A stretch of 64,000 nucleotides of DNA from assembly GCF_000208865.1 (NCBI RefSeq), contig NC_018391.1, positions 1,364,001 to 1,428,000 of the forward strand, given 5' to 3'. Position numbers and translations under genes: made by a program. Of this stretch, positions 25,801 through 37,810 are shown in pieces (position 1 is the first letter of the stretch; each line of letters opens with the position of its first letter). The notes below the pieces were generated by a model, which had not been told where the DNA came from, made no database searches, and saw only the letters and a program-made list of their open reading frames with translations. This DNA is from Neospora caninum Liverpool (lineage: Eukaryota; Apicomplexa; Conoidasida; Eucoccidiorida; Sarcocystidae).

Positions 25801-28800
25801 TTGCGTTCTCCCGCGAGTCCGTCCTCCGTGCCTGCGCATTCGCGGTATTTTCGTTGCGTGCGCGGGGGCGTCGAGCGCCTGTGTGCCTCGAAGAACGCCT
25901 CCGGGGCACACAGAGAGAGGGTGTGGAGACGGGCGATCCAGCCACGTGGCCGGGTTCGCGAGGCGCAGAAGGACAACGACGTCGCTGCGTGTGGCGTCGC
26001 CGGGGCGGGAGGCGCGAACGGGCCGGTTCAAAGGGCAGCGCGCCACGAGCTCGATCGCTGCGGGCCCCGTGGCCGAGTGATAGCAGTAATCCGTATATTA
26101 GCCGTCGAACTTGATCGAGGTGGAATAATTTTGGTTTCTCGAATCCGGACCTAGACCGGGCTGCGGGGGCTTTTTGACGTGCCGACTCGCTCTCCGTTTC
26201 GCTTACGCGTCGAGGTGCCTGCCTGTCTCCCCGGCTCTTCTGTCTCGGCTCAGCATCGACGCAGATCCACAGGAGGCCTTCCTGAGGTGGTGCCGCAGCG
26301 TGGACAAGACGCTGTTTCCCGCGGCGTCCTTGTGGGCTTCCCCGGCGCTGAAAGACAAAGCCGCGCAGAAGACCGAGAACGGGCGAGGACAGGTGGAGCC
26401 GCAGACCTTGCAGAAGGCGTTCCTAGGTTTCCGCCTCGCCGTCGAAGTGCTGATTCGCCTCAAGCACCGAGCGATGGTTCCCGAGGCCCCTGACGCACTC
26501 ACGTGCAAGAATACCAGAACGGATGGGAAGAGGCAGTTGACCTGCGAAGAAGCGCTCGCGAGCACGTCGCAATTCTGGGCTTCCGCCGACGGCTTTCTCC
26601 GCTCACTCGTGCGGCACCTCGAGGGTAAGCACCACGAGCGGCGCCGCTCAACCGAGAAACGCACGCGAAAGTCTCTCGGCCCAACAGCGGTGAACTCGCT
26701 AGCCGCGTGCTTGCCGGGTCGGGTCCAAAACAACTCCCCGGCTGTTTCGGGTCTGACGTGGAGGCGGCTGCCGCCGTTCCGGTCGTGAGTCTTTTTTTCG
26801 CGGGAATGGAGACCTTGCGGTGAAGCGCGCATGCGGGTTTGCGTTGACGTCGAGGGTAGCATGCATGCGTTGAGGGGGGGTCGCGTCCCGTGCTTCTCAG
26901 GAGGCGCTTCGCCCTGTGCTTTTTGCCGGGCGTTGCTTCTTCTGTGGCGAGAGCCGAGCAGCGCGGCGAGAACTGGCTGCGTGAGAGTCGCTATCGCGGC
27001 CTTTTTCGCGTTCCTCGGCCGACGAAGAAGTTTCTCGTCCCCGGCCAATGACGGTCTCTTCTTCGCGCTCTGGCCTTCGGCTTCCGCACTGCTTGTCTTC
27101 TGTAGCGGCTGCGTGGTCCGCTCTCCGTTTCTGCTCACGCGTCTCCTTGCCTCCCTTGCTGTGCCCAGGCTCCCGTGGGGACCCGCTGCGGCTCATGGCC
27201 GACAGGGTGTTGGATATCCTGATTGTTGTCTTCACGGGGAGAAGTGTTTCTTCGCTGCCGTCGCTTTTGTCTGTCTCTCTGGAACCCTCGGCGAGCTCCG
27301 CATCTCCGCGCGGCGCAAATGTCGTCTCCCCTTTCCCCCCGGTCGCTTCGGTGGGGAAACCGCAGGAGCACAAGCCAATGAAGACCGTTCACCTCGAGTG
27401 CGGGTGTCTTCGGGATCCAACCGAGGAAGGTTTGTTTGAGTCGCTTCTTTTCAAAGACGGCGAAGGCGATGCATGCAAAGGCTGGGTGCACCAGCAGCTG
27501 TCGGCCATTCTCGAAGACCCCGAGAACTCGAAGGAGAAGCGGAAGCGCAAACCGAAGCAAGAGGAAAGAACTTGCCACGCTCCCAGTCCCGGTAAGGAGG
27601 TAGAGACGCAGTAAAAACAAACACCGCCGTTTTTGTCTCTGCTGGTCCATCAGCATGCCGACTGTGGTGGGGGGTTCCCAGGCGGCTGAGTGCATTTGTG
27701 TGTAGGAACACAGGGGCACAAAGTTGGGGAAAGGAAACCGTATGTTTTTTTTCTTTGCATTTCTTTGTGGCTCGTCGGGTGCACATGCGACTCGATTGCT
27801 GTTTTTTGCCCATCGTTGGGTGTTTTTGTCGCGTGTTTTGGCTTGCTGCTATACAGCACTCGGCGCGCATCTGGAGGTCGTGCGTCACCCTTTGTCGCTT
27901 TCGCTTTCCTCGCGCTTCGAGATTCTGAGAGCCTGGGGCGAAGCGGTTCGTTTCCACCCCCTGAAAAAGGGTGTCATGAAGAAGTAAGGACCGACAAGAG
28001 TTTTTGCGCTGTCGGAAGATGGCCGTGTCGGTCGACTTTCAGGGCTGAGCTGTGTGTGTGTTGAGGCTTCGTTGTGCATCCTCGCAGGCGTCAGAATCGG
28101 GTGTCCCTCTCTGGACTGGGCCGTCCATAGGAGGGGGCTTCAATTCAGCGTGTGCAGTGCCCGCCTCAAACGCGCGTTTCAGCTGCCAAAACTTTAGAGA
28201 AAGCGCGGTGCCGCCCTTTTCTCTGCTCCCTAAAAATGGACCATTGCCAAAAAGCCCATTATATCGTTAACATAAATCGATAGACCTCGGGATTCCGTGC
28301 TTGGCCCCACGAACACGCCGGCGCCGGGAACTGCCTCTTCAATTCCGTCCCTGTTCCGGTTGCAGATCCTCCACGGCGTCGGCCTGTATTCGGGGTCGCG
28401 GGGCTCCGCTCTTCGTTCCTCGCGGTGTAGCGTTGCTCTTAGGACTTGCCTCGCGCGCGAACATCCTGACTTTGTCGCCTTCCTGTCCTCTGTTTCGCTC
28501 TCAGACTGGGTCTGCTGGTCTTTGGCGGCGGCCTGACGGCAGAGGAGCTTCGCCCGGAGATCCTGTTGTCTCAGATTTTCGAGAGCCTCGAATCGGGGAC
28601 ACGCGGCCTCGTTCGAGACGGCGTCTCCAAGGTGAGGAGCGCGTTCGCAGGCAGCGGCAGGCGAGCGCGTTTGTTCCCGGGAAACGCACGCGCTGAACGG
28701 GAGGCGAAGCGAAGTTCGACGGATAGCGACTTGCAGAAAGAAGTAACAAAGAGGCGAACGCGCCAGCCCCCGGAAGAGAGGAGCGTGAGGCGAGAAGAAA

Positions 28801-31800
28801 AGATCAGGATAAAGCGCGAGGGCGCCGAACAAACAAACAATGGAAACCTAGACAACAGACGACGCAGAGAGAGGATCTGCGGGTGGATGAAGGCTCGGGC
28901 AGGGGATTGCGAGGCAAGGGACTCGAGCGAACCGCGTTTTCTTCCTGTTAACTGTCAAACGTTTCGGATGTAGCTACCGATCACCTGACGTTGCATGCGC
29001 GGCGGTCTCCCGGCGTGCGTGGTCGAATTCCAGAGCCTGAGCGCGGTTTTGTCTCTGTTTCGCGTTCTTCTCCGTATATACCCAATCCGCAACTGTCTTC
29101 GACGCTGTGTGTGTGTGTGTGTGTGCAGGCTTCGCCCCAGACGCTGGGCGCAAGTTGGCGGCGTTTGTTGTGGATCGTGGATTTCCTCCTGCTGCTCCCA
29201 CAGCAGTTTTCGTCTTCAGGGTCTGACTTGTCTGCCGGTCTCCCGCTCTTTGTGTCGCTTGTCCTTTCACTGCTTCTGTCTTCGGCTTTCCAGCTCTCTT
29301 CGCGCTCCGCCCCTCTCCCCTCGGTCGTGTTCACCTCTCCGTCCCGGCTCCTCTCGGCTGCCAAGAGCGCCGCTTCGTCGCGTGCGGGTGCGCTGTCGGG
29401 CCTCAGCGGGGTGTCGGTGTCTCCGTTCTTCGCGTTTCTTTTCGCGCCTTCGCGTTCGCCGTGGCCACGGCTGCTTCCCAAACTCATGTCGCTCCAGTCC
29501 TTTCTTCTCGCCCGCCACGTCGACACCTTCACCAAGTTCCACGGCCCCACGGGGCCTCTGGCCACTGCGCCTGACGCGGACCCAGCCTCGGCGACTTCGC
29601 CCGACGCGGCCTCGCGCTTCGTCACGGCCCTCCACGCTGCGCATGCACTCTGCTTCGCGCTCGTGGAGGCGACAGAGACGGAAGGTCCGAGCAAGACCGT
29701 GAGCGTCGTGGCGACGGCAGACGGCGCCGCGGCGAGGAAGCGCCACGGGAAGAAGGCGGCGTCAGCCGAAGCCGAGGGCCTGACTGTGGAGTTGTCTCGC
29801 GGGTCGGCGCTGTCAGCAGGCTTGGCCATGGCCAGCCTGCTGTCGGGCGGCCTCGCAGGTGTCGAGGCCAGCAGCGAAGACGAGGAGGGAGGCGGTCGCT
29901 CGAAGGCCGTGAAGCGGAAGCACGAAACGAAAGACGGGGAGGGGGCTGCAGCCGCGGGCGAGTCGGCAACGCTCCTCAGCCTCTGCTTTGAAGCCTCGAC
30001 GCGAGCGAGGGATCTCGACCTCGCAGTGCGTGCCGCACACAGCGTCGCTCGAGAGCCCGAGTCGGCCGAGGCGATTGTTCTGAAGCGAGGTCTGGGCGCC
30101 GCGTGTCGCGCACTGGCAGCGAGCGTCGCGTCGGTGGCTTTCTATCCGTACTTTGCATTCGGAAGCAGAAGACGCGACGAGGAGACGGAGAGGAAGCGAA
30201 GGGAGGAGGGCGAAGCTGACGCGAGTCCAGCTCGGAAACGCCCGCGGCGCGCCGAGGACGACGACCCAGACAGCGACGAGGCAGACGTCTCCGCGTTTCT
30301 GTCCGGATCCGACGAAGAACTGGAGGCGCCGAGTCGCCAGAGCCCTCTCGACGGCCCGCTGTTTGGCTCTCAGGCTGCGGAGTGGGCCAAGGCCAAGGAG
30401 ACTCAGGACGAGGATGAACGCGAAGAACTCGGCGACTTCGCGACGCTCCTCGGGGACCTTTCGTCGCAGGCTGCCGAGCTGACCGCGATTTTCCGCTCCG
30501 CTGAAGTGGAGGAGAAAAACGGAGAAGATCCGGAGACGAACGGCGGCGAGGGCGGAACCTTCGCGCAGCTGGCGGCAGCTCTCGCGCAGGCCGCCCAGAG
30601 TGCTACCCGGCTGATCTTCCTGGAAGGGGACAGCGCGAGTGTGGGGTTCCTCCGGGCGACTGGACGCACGCTCTGGAAGGCCCTCTGCCCCTTCGCCCGA
30701 GAGACAGAGCTGCAGGCGTTGCTGGACATTGTGCTGGAGCGCGAAGGCGAAGCCGCAGAGAAGAGCCAGGCAGAAGGGAAAGACGAGGAAAACGAATCAG
30801 GCGGGGAAGACGAAGAGGAAGACGAAGAGGAAGAAGAAGAGGGAGATGAAGAAGAGGGAGATGAAGAAGAGGGAGATGAAGGAGAGGGAGAGGAGGAAAC
30901 TGGCGACGAGAAGAAAGGCCCTGCGACCGGAGGCGGGAAGAAGGCCGCGAAACGTGGGACTGCGTCCGGCAAAAAACGACGCGAGTCAGAAGCGAGCGAA
31001 GACGAGAGTGAGGACGAAGGCGAAAGTGGCGCGGACGAAGCTGAGGAAGACAAAGCAGGCAGCTCGCGGGACACCGCGGACAGCGACACGCAGGATGACA
31101 ACTTTTCGATTGAACTTGACGCCGATGCCACGTACCGAGCGTTGCTGGATGAGGACGGCGACGCCCTGCCAGGTAGGCGGCTTTTCCGCGGATGCGGGTT
31201 TCTTTCGACAGCAGGAGCCAGGAAAGAGCAAACCGAGACCGAGGCGAAGAGCCGCGGTTCAGACAGATGCCTCGAAAAAGCGAGGTTGGCACAGTGGAGC
31301 GAACGTCACGTCAGGCGACTGCGGTCCATTCCGCCTGGAACTGTGGAACGAATGCGGTGTAGTTCTCTCTCTACGGCGAGGCAGGCAACACGCGTCGCGG
31401 TACCTCTTCTTCGGCGCTTCTGTTCTCTTTGTTCTCTCGCACGCGTTCCCTCTCCCCCTCTCTCTGCAGGTGTTTGTCCCGCCAAGGCTGGCCAGTCGTC
31501 TCGCGTCGTGTAGCGTTTGGTGTTTCCCCGCTTCGCGTTTCTGCGTTTCCCTTCTGATTCGTCGCCGTGCCTTTCCTCTTGATTCTTCAGGTGCGTACGC
31601 GCCTCCCCACGCGGCCTTGCGTCGCCAGGCGCAGTCGGAGCGGAAGCAGCGCGAGCATGCGCGTTTGAGTCACCTCCAGTTGCGCCTCCGCGCTCTGGAC
31701 CTCCTGCAAGTCTTCCTGGAGATGCATCCGCGTTCCTCCCAGGCGTTGGCCGTGCTCTCTTCACTCTTCGGCGGCTTCGACCGCATCGCTTTGCGGAGTT

Positions 31801-33701
31801 TCCTGCGTCGGCAAAAGAAGGGCGCGGGGAAAACGACGCCAACTAGCGGCCTTCACCAACTCATCGCCGACAAGATCCAGAAAGTGGTCTTGGACGCATG
31901 CAGCGCCTCGGGCAGTCGCCACCGCAAGCGGCCGCTCGCGGCGCTCGCGGCGCGCGCCGCCGGCGACGCCGAGAAGCCCCTCGCCGCCGAACGGGCCCAG
32001 AGGCTGCTGGAGGGCGAGCGACGCGCCATCTCGCTGGCTGCGACTCTTCTGCCGTGGCAAGCGTCGTGGGCGGCGCGGGGGAGTGAGGGGCCTCCGCGCG
32101 CGCCGCGCCCGCTGCATGCAGTCCCTCCGCTCGTGCTCGCGGCGGGGTGGGACGCGCCGGGCAGAGGTTTCGAGGGCCTGGAGAACAGCGTCAGTTGCCG
32201 GGTGCAGGCGTGCGGGGACGGCGAAGACGCGCGCGAAGCGTCTGCCGACAAGAAGAGGACAGGACTCCAGAGCCCAGGCAAGGCGACGCGCGCCGAGAAG
32301 AGCCTCCACACGGCGTGGGAGGCCGCCGAGACGTGTCTGGGGCTGCGCGCGTTGGAAGTTCTGCAGACCTGCATTGCGTGTCGCCAGCTCCCGCAGGCGC
32401 AGGCGGCTGCGAGCTGTCAGTACGTCGGCATGAGCCTGCTGGTCCATTTCTTCAAAGTCGAGCAGCAGATTGCGGAGTTTTTCTCGCAGCTGCTCGGCCG
32501 CACTCGCGCTGCAGGCAGCGCGTCCGGGGTTGAAGGCGCCACGTGGGGAGGCAGCGTCGCCTCCCAGGTGCTCAACTTGGCGCTCACGGACTGGCTAACC
32601 AAGCACAGCAGTCGCCAGCAGCAGCTGGACGCTGCGTTCTTCCGGTTTTTCGCCGAACGACGCCCAGAACTGATGCGGTTCATCGATTTTCTGGGTGCGG
32701 CACACCAGCGCGCGAAGGGGGCCTTCGTCCGCCGCGAGTGCGTCGCGATCGGCGCGGCGGTCGCTCGGCACCCGAGCTTTCTCTCTGGGCGGGCGGACGA
32801 GCGCAGCTGCAAACACGAAGGCGCTCGAGACGCAGCGGACAGTGGAAACACCGCGGGAGCGGAGGCGATGACGGAGACTCAGAAGGCCAGAAGCGCCCCG
32901 CTGGATGTGCTGCCGCACGTGGCGCTGGACTGGGGCGCGTGGACACGCGGCGGCCGACGTGGAAGAGACAAGCGGCGACGCCGCGAGCAAGACGAAGCGG
33001 GCGAGCGTGGGGACGGCGCTTCGCTGCCGCCGCTTCCGGTCCGGGACGAGGTGAGCGAAGGGACCTTCGTGGAGCTGCTGGCGCAGCTCGCCAGCTTGGC
33101 TGATGAGGCTGCTGGGGAAGGGAGTCGAGGAGCGTTTTCGTCCGCTAGCCAGATGAAGGCGAGTCACAAAGAGATGCTCTTGGCGCTCAAGACGGTCCTG
33201 CAGGCCGCGGTCGCGCAGGTGAAGCGACGGCGGCCGTCCGCGAGGCACGCCGAAGAAGACGATGTGAGCAGCCCGCGAAACGACACCAGGCGGCGCGAGC
33301 GCAGCGACTTAGAGGCGGCCTGGACTCGACTCGGGGACAAAATCGAGGCTGCGGCGGCCAAGCTGAAGGGACAGGCAGGGCGGCACCAAGGCGTGCACGA
33401 CAGCGTGGTCCGGCTCGTCAGGACGCTGCAAGGCAAGGAGGAGGCGCTATCGACGGAGACAGAGGCGAGAAAGCAGTTGAAACGCGAAGAGAAACGAAAA
33501 CGCCGCGAGGAACGGAAAGCGAAAGGGTCGGCGAAAGACGAAAGCAACGAGAGAGAACCCCAGGCAGGCGCCGAGGCAGCCAGCAGCCCCGCGAAAAGTC
33601 CGAAACAGAAAGGGAAGAAGGAAACGCGCGTGAAGTCAGAGGCCTCTGGAGATGAGACGAACGCGCAGGCGCATACCTCCAAGAAACTCAAGTCCGTGTG
33701 A
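22876..33701 (+). CDS. POL5: POL5/MYBBP1A family nucleolar protein (DNA polymerase phi), 11 exons, about 2092 residues
   Basis: The family (yeast Pol5, animal MYBBP1A) is nucleolar and acts in rRNA synthesis and ribosome assembly. Despite the name it is a helical-repeat protein without a true polymerase fold. Exons are 22876-23211, 23489-23719, 23940-24055, 24501-24787, 25689-25794, 26254-26624, 27169-27591, 27857-27983, 28505-28631, 29129-31172 and 31591-33701. All ten junctions agree in phase and sum to 6279 bases. Family signatures are the N-terminal FLDFFWALGSSQSETRVEAA and LQYAANRLLAGLTSSRACVR (Pol5 LQYALKRLVRGLxSSRxxAR). The long tenth exon holds WRRLLWIVDFLLLLPQQ, then a disordered region with Glu/Asp runs (30805-30900) and basic clusters that suit nucleolar binding. 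The last exon has helical repeats (LDLLQVFLEMHPRSSQAL) and a Lys-rich tail. It is longer than yeast Pol5 (1022 residues), mainly through low-complexity insertions. The start matches the family N-terminus. Confidence 0.92.
29106..29126. repeat. (TG)n microsatellite next to a splice acceptor
   Basis: The TG run ends at the acceptor of the tenth POL5 exon (GTGTGCAG|GCT at 29129). It replaces the usual pyrimidine tract. Confidence 0.8.
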
Positions 33702-34882
33702 GGGGTCAGCAGCTGCTCTGTCTCCACCGAACGGGTGCAGGCTGTCAGAAGCCGCGCCCGTTCCATGCAGTGCAAAACGAACGCGTTTTCGACGCCGTGT
33801 CCTCTCAGTGGAGGACAGTGCATGCAGCTTTCCGGCTGACAAGCTCGGATGGTAACTGCGCTTTTCAGTGCTGTGGGAGGCCGACGCGGCTCCGGCGCTG
33901 AGGCACCAGTCGCAGCAGCTTCCCGTGTTCTTGAACTGCTCACTGGTGGCGAGCGAAACGCGTTGTGACCGTACAATTTCCGATTCTTTCTCCACGAGTG
34001 CTGTCGCACACGCGGCGACCAGAGGGGACGGCTGGGGCGACGCAACTCGATGCGCGGCTCTGCCGAGGAGAGGGAGACACGCAGGACGTTGGAGATCCTC
34101 GCGTCGTACAACATCGGTCGGTCTGACCAGGCACGGCACTGAAATGGGCCGTCACAGAAAAACACGGCGGACGCAGGGTGCGCGCCGCCACAACCGCAGA
34201 GAGACTCCACAGACACTTCAATCGAGTGGGTGTGTAGTTCGAGAGGAAAGCAAAGCCGCGGGCGGCCCCAGGAGCCACGTTCCTACAGTACAAGGGAACT
34301 GAAACGCACATGAGGCACTCACGGCGGTGCACACACGGATGTTCACCTGTACGCGCACTGGCATACACTCCAGCAGCTGTCGAGCTCCGTAGCTGATCGA
34401 AACGCTTCTCGTGGGTGTCGCAAGTGGGAGGTCTCTCTACAGAGACTTTGTATGTGTCGACCTCTTTTTATAAAGAGTTAAAGACGCCTTTTCAGCTCCC
34501 AAGAGAAGAGCCGAAGGCCACGGCGACGCTTGGTATCAATTCACTCGCCAGCAACTTTTTCGGTTCCTCCAACTTGTTTTACACATGGCTCTCGTTTTCT
34601 CTTAGCCCATCCAGGTTTGGAGAGGGCAAAACAGGCGAGCAACACGATATACTGAGAATTCCACGACGCGAAAAAAACGCCCTAGGCAGCGGCGTCCCCA
34701 CGCACGAGTCATCTCGCCATTTCCTGACGAATTTGTGGATCTCTTTTCTCTGCATGCCCAACGCGTTGAGCTTGCGAAGAAGCGAGAAGAGGAAAAAACA
34801 CAACCAGCGAAATCGACCCCCACCCTCTCTGTCCCTCAAGCGTGTTACCGCTTCACACAAAAGCGGACGCAACTGCATCTGC

Positions 34883-34883
<1 letters not shown>

Positions 34884-34916
<33 letters not shown>
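34884..34916. repeat. (TA)n microsatellite
   Basis: A perfect alternating TA run of about 33 bases lies in the convergent spacer. Confidence 0.9.
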
Positions 34917-34919
<3 letters not shown>

Positions 34920-35421
34920 TGTCGAAGCATTTCCTCGTTGCGTGTTTTTGTGGGGTCTCGCGAAAGGTCAGAGCACAGGTGCCTGCTTGACTTGGGTGCA
35001 TCTTCTCATCGTTTGTTCGCGTGTCTCCGACTGGTTCCCCCCCCGAAACAAAGAGGGACACAGACGGCGAGGTAACACAGCGCTACGTGTTTCGGTGTAC
35101 AAGCATGCACATTTCATGCGTGCACACACACGCGTGTTCAGGCATCAGCGCTGGCGTCACGGCGGCCTCGCCTCCCGGGCTACGACAGAACTCAGATCTG
35201 AAGGAGCAGACCGCCAGCGGCGAGCGTACACGCGAGAGTAACACGGCCCTGCTGTCTTTCGACACCTCGCGCTGACCACCGGAATTTTTGTAAAAAAAAG
35301 AAGGAACAACAGTGACGCCGAAGAAAGCCGAGAACGAGCATTAAGTGCACCGCCACATACATATCTGTGTCTACATAGGTACCTCTACCCATACGTACAT
35401 CTATCTAGGCATACCTATCTA

Positions 35422-35423
<2 letters not shown>

Positions 35424-35455
<32 letters not shown>
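35424..35455. repeat. (TA)n microsatellite
   Basis: A perfect alternating TA run of about 32 bases, flanked on the left by degenerate CTAT/CATA units. Confidence 0.9.
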
Positions 35456-35458
<3 letters not shown>

Positions 35459-35885
35459 ATGTTTGTGAATGGATAGAGGTAAGGATACATTGAGTAGCTT
35501 CTCAGCCTCTCTGGTGGAGAGACCGAGAATGGACACTGGCACTCTCGGTTGTCTCGCGCACGGTTCCCAAAGGGAAGGGGGGAATCGTCGAGAGCTTCAC
35601 CAGAGTTCCTCGCGGCGTCTTTTCTCTAGCAAGAGAATGTGAACGCGGAAAAAGACGGCGGAAAACGGTCCCGCCGCCAGAGCGCCCGAGTGCGCCGCGC
35701 TTCCGGTCGGCCTCCTGGAAAAAGAGCCGCAAAAACAGTCCCGTTCCCTACGCCCCTTCTCGACGTCAGTCCCACGCTGCTCTGAAGCGAGACAGGAACT
35801 ATCCTTTCTTCTGTCCGTTTACTATTCAATCCGCCTTCTCCGCGGTTGGCGGAGCGCGAGGAAAATTCTCGATACTTCACAGCCG

Positions 35886-37810
35886 CTACATGTCCACGAG
35901 ACTCTGCGCGATCGCAGCTTGCAGGATAGCCTCCTGAGAGAAAGAGAGACAGCGAAAAAAAGGAGGCGAAAGAATGAGAGGAGAGAGACAGCAAGACAGT
36001 CAGACAAGAGAGAGTGACCGCAAGAGAGAGACAGCCAGCAAGAGAGAGAGAGGAGAGACAAGGCATAGCGGTACACAGAGACGAGAAAGATGCAGCTTGG
36101 ATGAGGAGATACACAAAGCTCTGTGGAGAGACTCACGTCGGAATCGAGATCGATTCCAGCCGCGGCGAAGACCTCCGCCTCTTGAGACCGCGCAGGATAA
36201 GGCGTCACTGCACTTCCTGGAGAGCCGCGACCCGGGACTGTTCGCCCTTCCCGAGTGGCTGGCCAGGTGCCCTGGACAGCCCACGGCGACGCTGCGCCGC
36301 TGGGTGTGCTTCCGGGGCGGCCGTGCGAAGGCGAAGCTGGCGAGGGCGAAGTCGGACGAGAAGACACCTGCACGTCGCTGTTGCTGTCTCTGTCTACGTC
36401 GATGACGCAGCGCTCTGGAGAGCCCGCACATGTGCGAAACGCGGGAGAAACGTGAGGCGCCGACGGAGACTCGTGGGCACGCGTCGCCACATATCGCGGT
36501 GGAGTCTGCGCATACAGCGGACGAGAAGGGGATTCGGCCACAGATCGCCCCACTTGAACTGGAGACACCTGAAGAGAAGGTCAGCAGAACCACGCCAGGG
36601 CCATCCCATTTCCCTCTCTCCTCCCTCGACTCCTGCAGGCACTCTGCTAAGCCGCGAAACAGCCACCCAGTCTCCATATATATATATATATATATATAGG
36701 CTGCCTCAATGCGTATGCACAATTGCGTTTTTTCTGTGACCTGGCGCCATGTCTACGTCTAAATAGGAAGTCGACGCGCATGCAAAAAAGGGCCTTTTCT
36801 CTGTGCGGTGTTCGTGAAGAGGCGTAACAGGGCGAGAGCCTGTTCTTCCAAATCGATTTATGGAAAGCCGAATCTCTGCGTGGTTGTCTGGCATTTCGCC
36901 GCTAAAATACAATCATTCAAGATGCGTGTAGAGCTATCGCGGGTTGCTAGCGCGCTTCGGAGGCGCTGTGAAGCATTTCGCGTGTTTTTCTCTCTGTTTG
37001 TGGGGAGTTGGTACACACCCTGCGGTCTCTCCGCTTTCTGCCGCTCAAAGACAGCGCCGCACATTCCCCTTCTCTCTCTTTTCTCCCTCCTTTTTGTCTC
37101 TTTTTGGTTTTCCTTTCCTTTTTTGTGTGCCCAGTGGGTGCATGTGTTCTCTGTTTGCGTACCCCTCGGTGTCGGTTGTATTCTTCTTCCTGGAGACGCC
37201 GGGCGAGAGCGGCGTCGTCTTCCTCACCCTCTGCCTGCGGAGGCGTGACCGCGCTGGCGACTCGGTCGCGGGGCTCCGCCGGCTGGCCGCTCCGACTCGG
37301 GCTTCTCGAGCCGTGCGCGACCCCCACCGGCAAGGCGCCTGCGGTGTCCCACCAGGCGAGAGTCGCGGGCGGAACCTCCTCGGAAATGAGCGTCTCCTGG
37401 TACGTGTCGTCTGGCGGGCGAATCCCCTCCATCTCGGCCTCGAACTCGCGTTGCAGCCGGCGCGCCTCTTCCAGAGAAGCCGCCTCAGCGGCCAGAGCAG
37501 CTGCATCCCGATCCCCCGCACGCGCCGAGGAGGCGGCGGAGAGAGAAGCGGGCGACGCGCCGGCGCACGACAAGGCCGAGGAAGACGCGGCGGCGACGCC
37601 CGCAGGCGCGCGAGCGCTAGACAGGTCCGAGACGGAAGCGGCGGGGCCGCTCTGGGGGGCTTTTTCAGGCGAAGAGGCCGAGGGCTGCGCAGCTCCGTCG
37701 CCCGTTCCATTTTGCTGGGCGGCTGCGAGCCTCTCTCTCTCTTCGCGTGCCTTCTGTTCAGCTACGCGACGCTCGTACGCCTCGCGGTGACGCTGACGAT
37801 AGTCCTCCAT
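35886..37810 (-). CDS. Ubiquitin-binding (MIU/UIM) protein, three exons (375 residues)
   Basis: Exons on the minus strand are 37810-37163, 36568-36137 and 35933-35886. All junctions are phase 0 and the total is 1128 bases. Exon 1 begins MEDYRQRHREAYERRVAEQK, a charged helix. It then has a Ser/Ala-rich linker, the segment EFEAEMEGIRPPDDTYQETL, and ends with DDAALARRLQEEEYNRHRG. That last motif has the pattern of a ubiquitin-binding MIU (acidic residues, then LAxxLQxxE). Exon 2 is Pro/Ser-rich and disordered. The 15-codon last exon, preceded by DLDSD, reads EAILQAAIAQSLVDM, a textbook UIM (hydrophobic-xx-Ala-xxx-Ser core). Two ubiquitin-binding motifs at a distance suggest a polyubiquitin receptor or adaptor. 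I see no catalytic or RING domain, and which family it belongs to is open. An upstream 5' exon cannot be excluded. Confidence 0.75.
36676..36698. repeat. (TA)n microsatellite
   Basis: A short TA run in intron 1 of the MIU/UIM gene. Confidence 0.85.

Larger units (their letters stand above)
33702..35885. other. Convergent intergenic spacer with TA repeats
   Basis: The 2.2 kb lies between the 3' ends of the POL5 homologue and the MIU/UIM gene and should contain both 3' UTRs. It holds two TA microsatellites and a purine-rich stretch (about 35935-36110 continues this into the last MIU/UIM intron). Open frames on both strands have no homology. No gene is seen. Confidence 0.6.

Noticed and set aside
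28991..29128. Extension of the large POL5 exon upstream to 28991
   Set aside because: The frame is open, but a consensus acceptor at 29128 joins in phase to the upstream exon, and the extension is a TG repeat.
35822..36568. 248-codon minus-strand frame as one continuous exon
   Set aside because: After the GTGAGT donor at 36137 the sequence is purine/pyrimidine-biased intron. Splicing to 35933 gives a proper UIM and stop.
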